The notes beneath the pieces were generated by a model. The model had not been told where the DNA came from. It did no database searches and saw only the letters and a program-made list of their open reading frames with translations. Below are positions 54,936 to 62,657 of a stretch of 64,000 nucleotides of DNA, piece after piece. Source of the DNA: Nostoc sp. 'Peltigera membranacea cyanobiont' N6 (lineage in GTDB: Bacteria > Cyanobacteriota > Cyanobacteriia > Cyanobacteriales > Nostocaceae); assembly GCF_002949735.1 (NCBI RefSeq), contig NZ_CP026681.1:3920501-3984500 (forward strand), given 5' to 3'. The translations under genes and the position numbers were made by a program. The stretch's first letter is position 1. Each line of letters begins with the position of its first letter.

Positions 54936-55136
54936 ATGGCAATTAAATTGAAAGTTCCGAATATTAAAGGCGATGAGTGTGCCAAGAAAATAACTAAATC
55001 TATTTTGACTATGGAATCTGATGCCAAAGTAGATGTGAACGTCGATACTAAAACTGTAACTGTAGATACTGCGGCTTCTGAAGAGTCTATTAAACAGATA
55101 ATTCAATCTGCTGGTTTTACAATAGAAGGCTATTAA
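54936..55136 (+). CDS. HMA-domain-like protein with lost metal CxxC
   Basis: 66 residues in the ferredoxin-like heavy-metal-associated fold: MAIKLKVPNIKGDECAKKIT, DVNVDTKTVTVDT, IKQIIQSAGFTIEGY. In the family the loop is MxCxxC; here it is IKGDEC, keeping only one Cys (15). It probably no longer binds Cu(I) in the standard way. AGTCGAAGTAATGAGGTTAAGTA precedes the ATG and includes a GAGG ribosome binding site. Confidence 0.75.
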   Translation: MAIKLKVPNIKGDECAKKITKSILTMESDAKVDVNVDTKTVTVDTAASEESIKQIIQSAGFTIEGY

Positions 55137-55317
55137 TTTTACTTCTAAATTTCTGAGGATATTTAGATGAAGTAATTTAGCCAGGACAATTGCTTAGTCA
55201 TATATTCGCCCGGTTTCCGGGCAGAATATTAATAAAGAGTATTTTCCTCTTCTGACACGCTTGAATTACAAGCTGCAACAAAACAAAATTGTTAAATTTT
55301 CCGGTAATAGTTTTCAA

Positions 55318-56280
55318 TCAAGAACGGATTAACATGGGGTCATAAATTTGACATTCCCGAACCCCAGAATTGCCCAAAATCAAGCTAGCCTGTTCAAGCT
55401 CTTTGTCTGTGCCACTAACAATGAATATGTAATTGCCTTGAGCAATTTGCTCGTTGTAAAAGCGTGCCCATTCATCTGCTATTCCTAACCTCATCGCGTC
55501 AAAGCGCTCACTTAAATTAATACCAGTTAACCCAATCAATTGAGAAAAATCTTGGCAAATTAAAGACATCTGATTTGCTGAAAACCCTGCGACATACATA
55601 TCGTTAATTGCGGCTTTAGCGTTATCTATGTTATTAAAACAACTAACAGCATACTTGCTCAAAATCCCACTTTTATTAGGAGTGGTAGTTGTGGAAGTTG
55701 TCGTGGGCAGATAATTTGTAGGTAATTGCTCACTATTGAGAGGCTCGTAAATACCAAACTCTTCAATACCCCAACGCTGTAGAATTGCTTCTACTTTAGC
55801 AATTTCAAAAGATGTGCAATCCACGATGATGAAATAATGTCCATGCTGTACTCGCTCGTTATATGCTTTAGCTTGCTCTTCGGATATTCCCCAACCAACT
55901 AGCGCACCAGCAAAAGTCCCAGTAGCAGCACCAATACTTGCACCAACAAGGGTTGTAACCAAAGCAGTTGCAGCCGCGCCAGCCAGCATTATTGGCCCAA
56001 CTCCAGGGATTGCTAAAGTCCCAAGACCTACTAATAAACCAGTCAACCCGCCAACCGCGCCCCCAGAAAGTCCTCCTACTGTTGCACCTTCATCGGCTTT
56101 ATCACCAGTGCGCTCTTTAATTTCATCATCGGTAATCTGATGATTGCGGTCTGCATTCTGTACAACTACAGATACTTTTTCCATCGCCAAGCCAGAATCT
56201 CTCAACTCATGTAGCGCCTGTTCTGCATCTCGACGATGAGTAAATACGCCTATAGCACGCTGATTTTGACTTAAAGCCAT
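55318..56280 (-). CDS. Stress-type membrane protein with duplicated GSP17M-like domain
   Basis: 320 residues. Two alpha/beta units like the Bacillus general stress protein 17M/YflT domain (about 6-60: AIGVFTHRRDAEQALHELRD; and about 210-300: AVSCFNNIDNAKAAINDMYV) flank a Gly-rich double TM/glycine-zipper segment (about 70-140). Each unit is followed by an ARFYNEQIAQGNYIFIV-like stretch. Function unknown; linked to osmotic or salt stress in other cyanobacteria, which is not shown here. Confidence 0.75.
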   Translation of the reverse strand: MALSQNQRAIGVFTHRRDAEQALHELRDSGLAMEKVSVVVQNADRNHQITDDEIKERTGDKADEGATVGGLSGGAVGGLTGLLVGLGTLAIPGVGPIMLAGAAATALVTTLVGASIGAATGTFAGALVGWGISEEQAKAYNERVQHGHYFIIVDCTSFEIAKVEAILQRWGIEEFGIYEPLNSEQLPTNYLPTTTSTTTTPNKSGILSKYAVSCFNNIDNAKAAINDMYVAGFSANQMSLICQDFSQLIGLTGINLSERFDAMRLGIADEWARFYNEQIAQGNYIFIVSGTDKELEQASLILGNSGVRECQIYDPMLIRS

Positions 56281-56409
56281 TATTACTCCTTAATAGCAGG
56301 GGAAATTAATTTCCCATAAATGTAGTTTTTTATTACCTGTAATTTTAAATACTACTTTATTTAACTCGAAACTATCCTAAGTAATAAAAATCATTACGGT
56401 TAAGGTAAA

Positions 56410-56433
56410 AGACGCGATGAATCGCCGTCTCTA
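56410..56433. repeat. Imperfect GTAGAGACGCG-family palindrome
   Basis: AGACGCGATGAATCGCCGTCTCTAC, one inserted base relative to the perfect copy at 45481. Upstream of the stress gene. Confidence 0.7.
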
Positions 56434-56451
56434 CAATAATTAGACTGATGA

Positions 56452-56500
56452 AAACCCGATCGACGAATTTTTTAGATAAAAGAATCTGTCGATCGGGTTT
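56452..56500 (-). terminator. Strong hairpin after the DAHP synthase gene
   Basis: AAACCCGATCGAC (56452-56464) and GTCGATCGGGTTT (56488-56500) form a 13-base perfect stem with a 23-base loop, 37 bases past the aroF stop, with GGGTTTTC on the minus strand. It likely ends the aro/trp transcript. Confidence 0.6.
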
Positions 56501-56537
56501 AGCCATTCATAAAAAATTAGCTGAGATTACACTCTGT

Positions 56538-57638
56538 CTACTTTGATAGTTCTGGGGTGAAGAGAATGCGCTTGTCATTAATGCTATCAAATGCAGGTGT
56601 AGGCCAGCGATCGACTACTTTGCCTAGAATTGACATTTCTTGAACTAAGCGGTCAAATTTATCAGGGGTGAGAGATTGAGGCCCGTCAGATAAGGCTTTT
56701 GCGGGATTGGGGTGAACTTCAATCATCAAGGCATCTGTACCAGCTGCCAAGGCAGCCATTGCCATTGATGGAACATATTCTGACCTACCAGTACCATGAC
56801 TAGGATCGATCGTAATCGGTAAATGGGTTAGCGATCGCAATACCGGAAGCACTGATAAATCTAAAGTATTCCGGGCATATTTACCATCAAAGGTTCTGAT
56901 TCCCCGCTCACAAAGAATTACATTTGGATTCCCAGATGCCAAAATATATTCTGCTGCCATCAACCACTCGTCAATTGTGGCAGACATCCCCCGCTTCAGC
57001 AGCACTGGTTTATCTTGAGCGCCTACCTTTTTCAGCAAAGAAAAGTTGTGCATATTCCGCGCCCCGATTTGAATTATATCAGCTACTCTCGCCACTGCTG
57101 ATAAATCCGCAGCATCCATTAGTTCTGTGACGATACCCAAACCAGTAGCTTCCCGCGCTGCTGCTAATAAATCTAAAGCGCTTTCACCATAACCTTGAAA
57201 AGCATAAGGTGAAGTGCGGGGTTTGTAGGCTCCACCACGGAGAAATTGCGCTCCTGCTGCCTTGACGCGCTTTGCAGTTTCGACAATCATCGCTTCGTTT
57301 TCAACGGAACAAGGCCCAGCTACGAGGACGATGGGGTGATGTTCGCCGAAATAGACATCACCGTTGGGTGTAGGTACGATAACCTCGCTGGCTTCTCCAT
57401 GTCGGAATTCTCGACTTACCCGCTTGAAAGGTTGTTGCACTCGTAATACTTGCTCAATCCAAGGGCTAAATTCCTGAACCTGTAATTTATCGATGCTAGT
57501 TGTATCGCCAATTAGCCCTAGTACAACTTTATGAGTGCCAATGCTTTTTTCTACTGTGACTTTCCAAGTTTCACTCAGTTCTTGGCTGATGCGAGTAATT
57601 TCCTCAACAGGTGTACCGTTCTTAAGTATGATAATCAT
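56538..57638 (-). CDS. aroF: 3-deoxy-7-phosphoheptulonate synthase (DAHP synthase)
   Basis: About 366 residues. First step of the shikimate pathway: PEP plus erythrose 4-phosphate to DAHP. VAGPCSVENEAMI, RGGAYKPRTSPYAFQG, KRGMSATIDEW and DPSHGTGRSEY carry the substrate and metal residues. The AroAbeta/AroF type with an N-terminal ferredoxin-like regulatory domain (about 1-65). ATG 57638 (MIIILKNGTPVEE) is chosen; the in-frame start at 57689 adds unrelated sequence. The last gene in the aro/trp run, as aroG in the scytonemin locus of N. punctiforme. Confidence 0.95.
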   Translation of the reverse strand: MIIILKNGTPVEEITRISQELSETWKVTVEKSIGTHKVVLGLIGDTTSIDKLQVQEFSPWIEQVLRVQQPFKRVSREFRHGEASEVIVPTPNGDVYFGEHHPIVLVAGPCSVENEAMIVETAKRVKAAGAQFLRGGAYKPRTSPYAFQGYGESALDLLAAAREATGLGIVTELMDAADLSAVARVADIIQIGARNMHNFSLLKKVGAQDKPVLLKRGMSATIDEWLMAAEYILASGNPNVILCERGIRTFDGKYARNTLDLSVLPVLRSLTHLPITIDPSHGTGRSEYVPSMAMAALAAGTDALMIEVHPNPAKALSDGPQSLTPDKFDRLVQEMSILGKVVDRWPTPAFDSINDKRILFTPELSK

Positions 57639-57693
57639 CTGTTTTTCCTTGTGTATAGTTGTTGGGTGTAATAACAGTCGGGTAAACAAGTTT

Positions 57694-57742
57694 GTAGTAA
57701 GGACTTTAGTCCTTGTTTTCTAAGCACTAAAGTGCTTACTAC
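57694..57742. repeat. 49-bp double-hairpin repeat (copy 1)
   Basis: GTAGTAAG at one end and CTTACTAC at the other enclose AAGGACTTTAGTCCTT and AAGCACTAAAGTGCTT, each a hairpin. It lies between aroF and trpD; the other copy is 58920-58968, between trpD and trpB. Confidence 0.8.
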
Positions 57743-57766
57743 GAACTCTCAAAACTATCTTGGGGA

Positions 57767-58858
57767 TTAGTGCAAAAATTCAGCAAGTTTTTCTAGTTTT
57801 GTCCAAGCCGCACCGCTTTGCAGAATTTCCTTAGCAAGGACAATACCTTTAACACAACCAACTAAAATATCCGTTTCTCCATGAATGGCTTCACCAACTT
57901 GGAGCGCCAGGGCTGTATTTAAAGCGACAACATCTTGCTGCGCTTGCGTGCCTTTACCTTGAAGAACTGCCTTCAAGATTTCGGCATTTTCTTGGACATC
58001 TCCACCGCGCAATGCCGCAGTGGGGGCAAAACTTAAACCAAGTTCTTGAGGGTTCAGCGTTAGAGAACGCACTTTTTTATCTTGGAGTACAGCTAAGTCA
58101 GTGACATCTGCTAAACCAGCTTCATCTAAACGTTCGCGTCCATGAACTGCGATCGCTTGTTGACATCCCAATTGCGATAAAGCTTGCACAATTTCCTCTA
58201 GTAAAAGCGGATCGTTCACGCCGATAATTTGCCCCGTTGGCCGCATCGGATTTACTAGCGGGCCGAGTAAGTTAAAAACAGTCCGCACTTTTAAAGTTTT
58301 TCGCAAAGTTGCGATCGCTTTGAGTGCAGGATGCCAACCGGGAGCAAACAAAAAGGTGATTCCCACTTCACCCACTGCGGCTTGTACTTTCTCAGGAGTG
58401 GCATTGAGATTTACCCCCAAAGCTTCCAGTACATCAGCCGAACCAGTCTTGCTGGATGCGGAACGATTGCCATGTTTGGCAACTTTTACCCCGGCGGCGG
58501 CGGCAACAAAAGCGACAGCAGTGGAAATGTTAAAGGTAGAAGCGCCATCTCCACCAGTTCCGCAGGTGTCAATTAAGGGGATTGGGGACTGGGGACTGGG
58601 GACTGGGGATTGGGATTGTAAGACGCTGGCCATGCCGACTAATTCTTCGGCGGATACGCCTTTGGCTTGAATTGCGGTTAAAATCGCTCCTGATAAAACA
58701 TGAGGGATAGAATCTGTGAGCCAACCTTGCATCAAATCTGTAGCTTGAGGAGTCGTCAACGATTGCCGATTTAGCAACTGTTGTAATAAAGCTGGCCAGT
58801 TGTAGAACTCAGAAGGGATGGAGATATTCTCAGGTGGAGTTTGAGTTACAGCGATCAT
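57767..58858 (-). CDS. trpD: Anthranilate phosphoribosyltransferase
   Basis: 363 residues. Joins anthranilate to PRPP. DTCGTGGDGAST (97-108), KHGNRSASSKTGSAD and GRERLDEAGLADVTDL contain the PRPP and anthranilate sites. Just before DTCGTGG, residues 81-94 (QSQSPVPSPQSPIP) are encoded by GGGGACT/GGGGATT heptamers, an in-frame insertion of the intergenic STRR type absent from ordinary TrpD. Flanked on each side by a 49-bp double hairpin. Confidence 0.96.
   Translation of the reverse strand: MIAVTQTPPENISIPSEFYNWPALLQQLLNRQSLTTPQATDLMQGWLTDSIPHVLSGAILTAIQAKGVSAEELVGMASVLQSQSPVPSPQSPIPLIDTCGTGGDGASTFNISTAVAFVAAAAGVKVAKHGNRSASSKTGSADVLEALGVNLNATPEKVQAAVGEVGITFLFAPGWHPALKAIATLRKTLKVRTVFNLLGPLVNPMRPTGQIIGVNDPLLLEEIVQALSQLGCQQAIAVHGRERLDEAGLADVTDLAVLQDKKVRSLTLNPQELGLSFAPTAALRGGDVQENAEILKAVLQGKGTQAQQDVVALNTALALQVGEAIHGETDILVGCVKGIVLAKEILQSGAAWTKLEKLAEFLH
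58576..58617. repeat. Heptamer (STRR) insert inside trpD
   Basis: GGGGATTGGGGACTGGGGAC and so on, about six heptamer units. Six units make 42 bases, a multiple of three, so the reading frame is kept. The encoded residues are Ser/Pro/Gln-rich. Confidence 0.85.
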
Positions 58859-58919
58859 TTTGGTTATTTGTCATTAAACTATTGGTCTGTTTCATTAGTT
58901 ATGAAGGGAGAATAAGTTT

Positions 58920-58968
58920 GTAGTAAGGACTTTAGTCCTGGATTTTTAAGCACTGAAGTGCTTACTAC
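58920..58968. repeat. 49-bp double-hairpin repeat (copy 2)
   Basis: Same layout as 57694-57742: GTAGTAAGGACTTTAGTCC, then AAGCACTGAAGTGCTTACTAC. 30 bases past the trpB stop. Confidence 0.8.
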
Positions 58969-58997
58969 AAACCCATCAGGATTAATGACATGAAGCG

Positions 58998-60227
58998 CTA
59001 AGGAATCAGGACTTTTGCGACGGTTTGGACATCCTTATCACCTCTGCCGGAACAATTGATGACGATGCGGGGGTTGCCTTTTAACTGAGGACAAAGGGTT
59101 TCGAGATATGCGATCGCATGAGCAGTTTCTAAAGCTGGGATAATTCCCTCTAGTTGGGAAAGTCTTTGAAATGCATCTAAGGCTTGCTTATCAGTCACAC
59201 TGTAATATTCGGCGCGACCAAGATCCTTTAAATAACTATGCTCAGGCCCAACACCGGGATAATCTAATCCGGCACTAATTGAATGAGCTTCGATGACTTG
59301 ACCATCATCATCTTGCAGTAAATAGCTCATTGCACCGTGCAATACACCTATTCTTCCCTTTGTCAAGGTAGCAGCGTGTTTTTCTGTATCTACTCCTTCA
59401 CCTGCGGCTTCGACTCCAATTAGACGCACTGAAGTTTCATGGACAAATTCATTGAATAAGCCGATGGCATTGGAACCTCCACCCACGCAAGCCAGTAAAA
59501 TATCTGGTAATCCTCCCCATTTCTCTTGGGATTGAGCGCGAGTTTCTACGCCAATTACGGCGTGGAAGTCACGGACAATCATCGGGTAAGGATGAGGCCC
59601 GGCAACAGAACCTAAGATGTAATGGGTTGTTTCTACATTCGTCACCCAATCTCGAATTGCTTCAGATGTTGCATCCTTGAGAGTTCCCGTACCTGCCTCT
59701 ACTGGACGAACTTCTGCCCCCATTAATTTCATGCGGAAGACATTCAGCGATTGGCGTTCCATATCGTGGATGCCCATGTAAATCACGCATTTCAAACCAA
59801 ACCTAGCACATACGGTTGCAGTTGCTACACCATGTTGCCCTGCACCTGTCTCGGCAATAATCCGTTGCTTACCCATGCGTTTAGCGAGTAATACTTGAGC
59901 TAAAGCATTATTAATTTTGTGAGCGCCTGTATGATTTAAATCTTCCCGCTTTAAATAGATTTGCGGCCCTGTGCCATCTGCTCTAGCGTAGTTTGTTGTC
60001 AGGCGTTCAGCAAAATATAATGGGCTGGGTCGTCCTACATAATCGCGCAGTAAGTTTTGCAGTTCTGCTTGGAAACTCGGCTCGTTGCGATATTGATGAA
60101 ATGCTGCTTCTAATTCACTTAATGCGGGCATTAAGGTTTCGGGGACGTATTTACCACCGAATCTGCCAAATCTGCCTAAAGAATCTGGTTGGACAGTTGT
60201 AGTCTTGATGTCTTGTATGCTTACCAC
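58998..60227 (-). CDS. trpB: Tryptophan synthase beta subunit
   Basis: 409 residues. Condenses indole with serine. HTGAHKINNAL has the PLP Lys104, AETGAGQHGVATA and CVGGGSNAIG bind substrate and cofactor phosphate, HSISAGLDYPGVGPEH is typical TrpB1. Length normal. Lies downstream of trpA by 149 bases; in the N. punctiforme scytonemin cluster tyrP occupies that place, here only a repeat. Confidence 0.97.
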   Translation of the reverse strand: MVSIQDIKTTTVQPDSLGRFGRFGGKYVPETLMPALSELEAAFHQYRNEPSFQAELQNLLRDYVGRPSPLYFAERLTTNYARADGTGPQIYLKREDLNHTGAHKINNALAQVLLAKRMGKQRIIAETGAGQHGVATATVCARFGLKCVIYMGIHDMERQSLNVFRMKLMGAEVRPVEAGTGTLKDATSEAIRDWVTNVETTHYILGSVAGPHPYPMIVRDFHAVIGVETRAQSQEKWGGLPDILLACVGGGSNAIGLFNEFVHETSVRLIGVEAAGEGVDTEKHAATLTKGRIGVLHGAMSYLLQDDDGQVIEAHSISAGLDYPGVGPEHSYLKDLGRAEYYSVTDKQALDAFQRLSQLEGIIPALETAHAIAYLETLCPQLKGNPRIVINCSGRGDKDVQTVAKVLIP

Positions 60228-60307
60228 TGGTTAAAATCCTTTTACGTTCAAATATATTTTTGACAACTGATACCACAGCCAAGATTTCCTTCTTATTTCT
60301 TTCTTCC

Positions 60308-60357
60308 TTCGTGTCCTTCGCGGTTCGTTATTTATCGAACCGCAAAGGACGCAAAGT
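60308..60357. repeat. Inverted repeat between trpA and trpB
   Basis: GTCCTTCGCGGTTCG and CGAACCGCAAAGGAC pair across TTATTTAT (roughly 60314-60351). The same CGCAGAG/GCAAAG-type sequence recurs elsewhere between genes (30800-30830). Confidence 0.65.
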
Positions 60358-60379
60358 AAAGAAGAAAAAGAGAGTTTTT

Positions 60380-61207
60380 TTACTTTGCTGAACCAACTTT
60401 TTGCAGGGATGCAGAAGTAATTGCTGCTTTCAGTTCTTGACACAATTCTTTCACAGCAAGCAATCCTTCGCTTGGGCTACCTTCAGCTAATCGTTTGACA
60501 AAGGCGCTACCAACAATCACGGCATCTGCTCCCCATTCCATTACTTGATGCGCTTGTTCTGGTGCTGAAATGCCAAAACCAACGCCGATAGGTTTATCGG
60601 TGACGCTTCGCAAATCTGTAATTAAATCTTTTACGCGGTGTTGAATTTGAGCGCGGATACCTGTAACACCTGTAACGCTCACCAGGTAGATAAAACCCTG
60701 AGATTGACGAGCGATCGCTAAAATCCTATCTTTAGAACTAGTAGGAGCTACCAGTAAAATTACCTCAATTCCAAAAGATGCAGCAGTCTGGATTAATTCT
60801 TCTGCTTCTTCTAAGGGTAAATCTGGCACTACCAAGCCTCGCGCCCCAGCAGTGGCAATTTGCGCCAAAAATGTCTTAATACCCCGGTGCAAAATGGGAT
60901 TGTAGTAAGTAAATAGAATTATCGGCGCTTTCAGGGTAGGAGTTACAGCTTCCAACATCTCTAATACTTGCTCTAATTTCGTGCCTTTTTGTAAAGCGCG
61001 AGTTGCGGCGGCTTGAATTACAGGCCCATCTGCGAGAGGATCGGAGTAGGGAATGCCCAACTCGATGAAGTCAGCACCGTTGCGATCTAAGATTCGTAAG
61101 GCTTGGGCAGTGGTTTCTAAGTTAGGATCGCCTGCTGTGATAAAGGGGATTAAAGCACACTGTTGGCGATCGCGTAAAGTTTTAAAATCAGCAGAGATAG
61201 AAGTCAT
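60380..61207 (-). CDS. trpA: Tryptophan synthase alpha subunit
   Basis: 275 residues. Splits indole-3-glycerol phosphate to indole for TrpB. Catalytic Glu49 in FIELGIPYSDPLADGP and Asp60; VVPDLPLEEAEEL and GVGFGISAPEQ bind phosphate. Normal length. Upstream, between trpC and trpA, lies the 21-bp minisatellite. Confidence 0.97.
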   Translation of the reverse strand: MTSISADFKTLRDRQQCALIPFITAGDPNLETTAQALRILDRNGADFIELGIPYSDPLADGPVIQAAATRALQKGTKLEQVLEMLEAVTPTLKAPIILFTYYNPILHRGIKTFLAQIATAGARGLVVPDLPLEEAEELIQTAASFGIEVILLVAPTSSKDRILAIARQSQGFIYLVSVTGVTGIRAQIQHRVKDLITDLRSVTDKPIGVGFGISAPEQAHQVMEWGADAVIVGSAFVKRLAEGSPSEGLLAVKELCQELKAAITSASLQKVGSAK

Positions 61208-61290
61208 TTTGGAAAATAGTTAATGATTAGTTAATAGTTCTGCAAAAATCAACATTTAGGAATTAGCGATACCCACGCTATATTTGTTGT

Positions 61291-61587
61291 TGTCGAGCCT
61301 TTTTACTCGGTGGACGAGCCTTTTTACTCGGTGGACGAGCCTTTTTGCTCGGTGAATGAGCCTTTTTGCTCGGTGGATGAGCCTTTTTGCTCGGTGAATG
61401 AGCCTTTTTGCTCGGTGAATGAGCCTTTTTGCTCGGTGAATGAGCCTTTTTGCTCGGTGGACGAGCCTTTTTGCTCGGTGAATGAGCCTTTTTACTCGGT
61501 GGATGAGCCTTTTTACTCGGTGAATGAGCCTTTTTGCTCGGTGGACGAGCCTTTTTACTCGGTGGACGAGCCTTTTTACTCGGTGGT
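61291..61587. repeat. 21-bp minisatellite, about 14 copies
   Basis: Unit GAGCCTTTTTGCTCGGTGRAY with an A/G change at one position. GAGC and GCTC flanking TTTTT give each unit hairpin potential. Because the period is a multiple of three, the minus strand would read repeated KRLIHRA and the plus strand EPFCSVN, but no start signal or conserved gene is apparent. Confidence 0.9.
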
Positions 61588-61662
61588 CAAGTATCAGAGC
61601 TTCATTTTTTGAAGTAATATAGCGCTTCTCGCTTGGATGGAATACACTTTGACTTCTCTCCA

Positions 61663-61735
61663 AACCTCTCTCTTAAAAGGAGAGAGGCTTTGAATCTTAC
61701 TCCCCTTCCCTTGCAGGGAAGGGGCTGCTCTTGTT
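61663..61735. terminator. Paired hairpins after trpC
   Basis: CCTCTCTC-TTAAAAG-GAGAGAGG and CCCCTTCCC-TTGCA-GGGAAGGGG lie 12-80 bases past the trpC stop. Both are very common intergenic hairpins in Nostoc; they may attenuate transcription into trpA. Confidence 0.55.
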
Positions 61736-61746
61736 AGGTCTGTATT

Positions 61747-62574
61747 CTAAGAAAGCCTTAAAAGACTCCGCGCAGCTTGTTCTACATCGCTTTGTTTAAC
61801 TAAAGACTCTCCAACTAAAACCGCACGAACACCAGCTTCAGCAACAAGAGATAAATCAGCAGGTGTATAGAATCCAGACTCGCTGACAACAGTGATATCC
61901 AAACTTTGCAAATATTGGTGATGCTGTGTTAAAAGTTGCTGTGTTATTCCTAAATCAACCGTAAAATCTTCTAGATTGCGATTGTTGATTCCCACTAAAT
62001 GCAAGTCGTCAAGCTTAAGCACTCTATCTAGTTCAGCCAAAGTATGGACTTCTACCAGTGCATTCATGCCCAAATCGTGAATTACTCGCAGAAAGTTTTG
62101 CAATTCTTGGTCTGATAAAATAGCGGCAATCAACAAAACTGCATCTGCGCCTGCTGTCCGTGCTAGATAGATTTGATAAGGGTCAATGATGAATTCTTTG
62201 CACAGTAGGGGTAATGCAACGTGCGATCGCACACGCCGCAGATTATCAAAACTGCCCTGAAAAAACTTACAATCGGTGAGGACTGATAGACAAGCTGCAC
62301 CACCTCGTTCATAAGCTAGAGCGATCGCTACTGGGTCAAAATCTGCCCTAATAATCCCACGGCTAGGTGATGCCTTTTTTACCTCGGCAATTAAGCTAGG
62401 TTGATTAGGATTTTGTTGTAAAGCAGCCAAGAAATTTCGGACAGGTGGAGCAGTAATTAACTGTTGTTGCAAAGAAGCTAAAGGAAGTTCATGTTGCATC
62501 TGTGCAACTTCCTGCCTTTTATGCAACACAATCTCTTCAAGAATATGGCGAGAAGCGGTAACTTGGTTAGTCAT
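61747..62574 (-). CDS. trpC: Indole-3-glycerol phosphate synthase
   Basis: 275 residues from ATG 62574 (MTNQVTASRHILEEIVLHKR). An in-frame ATG at 62646 is inside CCCCTTCCC-type repeat sequence and is rejected. LIAEVKKASPSRG (catalytic Lys), CKEFIIDPYQIYLAR, LVEVHTLAEL, INNRNLEDF and VSESGFYTPADL are the TIM-barrel catalytic motifs. It follows trpEG in the run. Confidence 0.96.
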   Translation of the reverse strand: MTNQVTASRHILEEIVLHKRQEVAQMQHELPLASLQQQLITAPPVRNFLAALQQNPNQPSLIAEVKKASPSRGIIRADFDPVAIALAYERGGAACLSVLTDCKFFQGSFDNLRRVRSHVALPLLCKEFIIDPYQIYLARTAGADAVLLIAAILSDQELQNFLRVIHDLGMNALVEVHTLAELDRVLKLDDLHLVGINNRNLEDFTVDLGITQQLLTQHHQYLQSLDITVVSESGFYTPADLSLVAEAGVRAVLVGESLVKQSDVEQAARSLLRLS

Positions 62575-62657
62575 AAAATGCTTGGGGGAATGGGGAGCAG
62601 GGGAAGTAGGGGAAGTAGGGAAAAAATAACTAATGCCCAATGACAAATAACAAATGA

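Larger units (their letters stand above)
61208..61746. other. Repeat-only gap between trpC and trpA
   Basis: 539 bases: the 21-bp minisatellite (61291-61587) and paired hairpins at 61663-61735. No gene is supported, although both strands stay open through the minisatellite. Confidence 0.7.

Noticed and set aside
54816..55106. 96-codon minus-strand ORF
   Set aside because: Antisense to the HMA-like gene, which has a clear fold and ribosome binding site.
61256..61663. 135-codon minus-strand ORF of repeated KRLIHRA and a 100-codon plus-strand ORF
   Set aside because: Both are products of the 21-bp minisatellite; no ribosome binding site, homology or non-repetitive domain.
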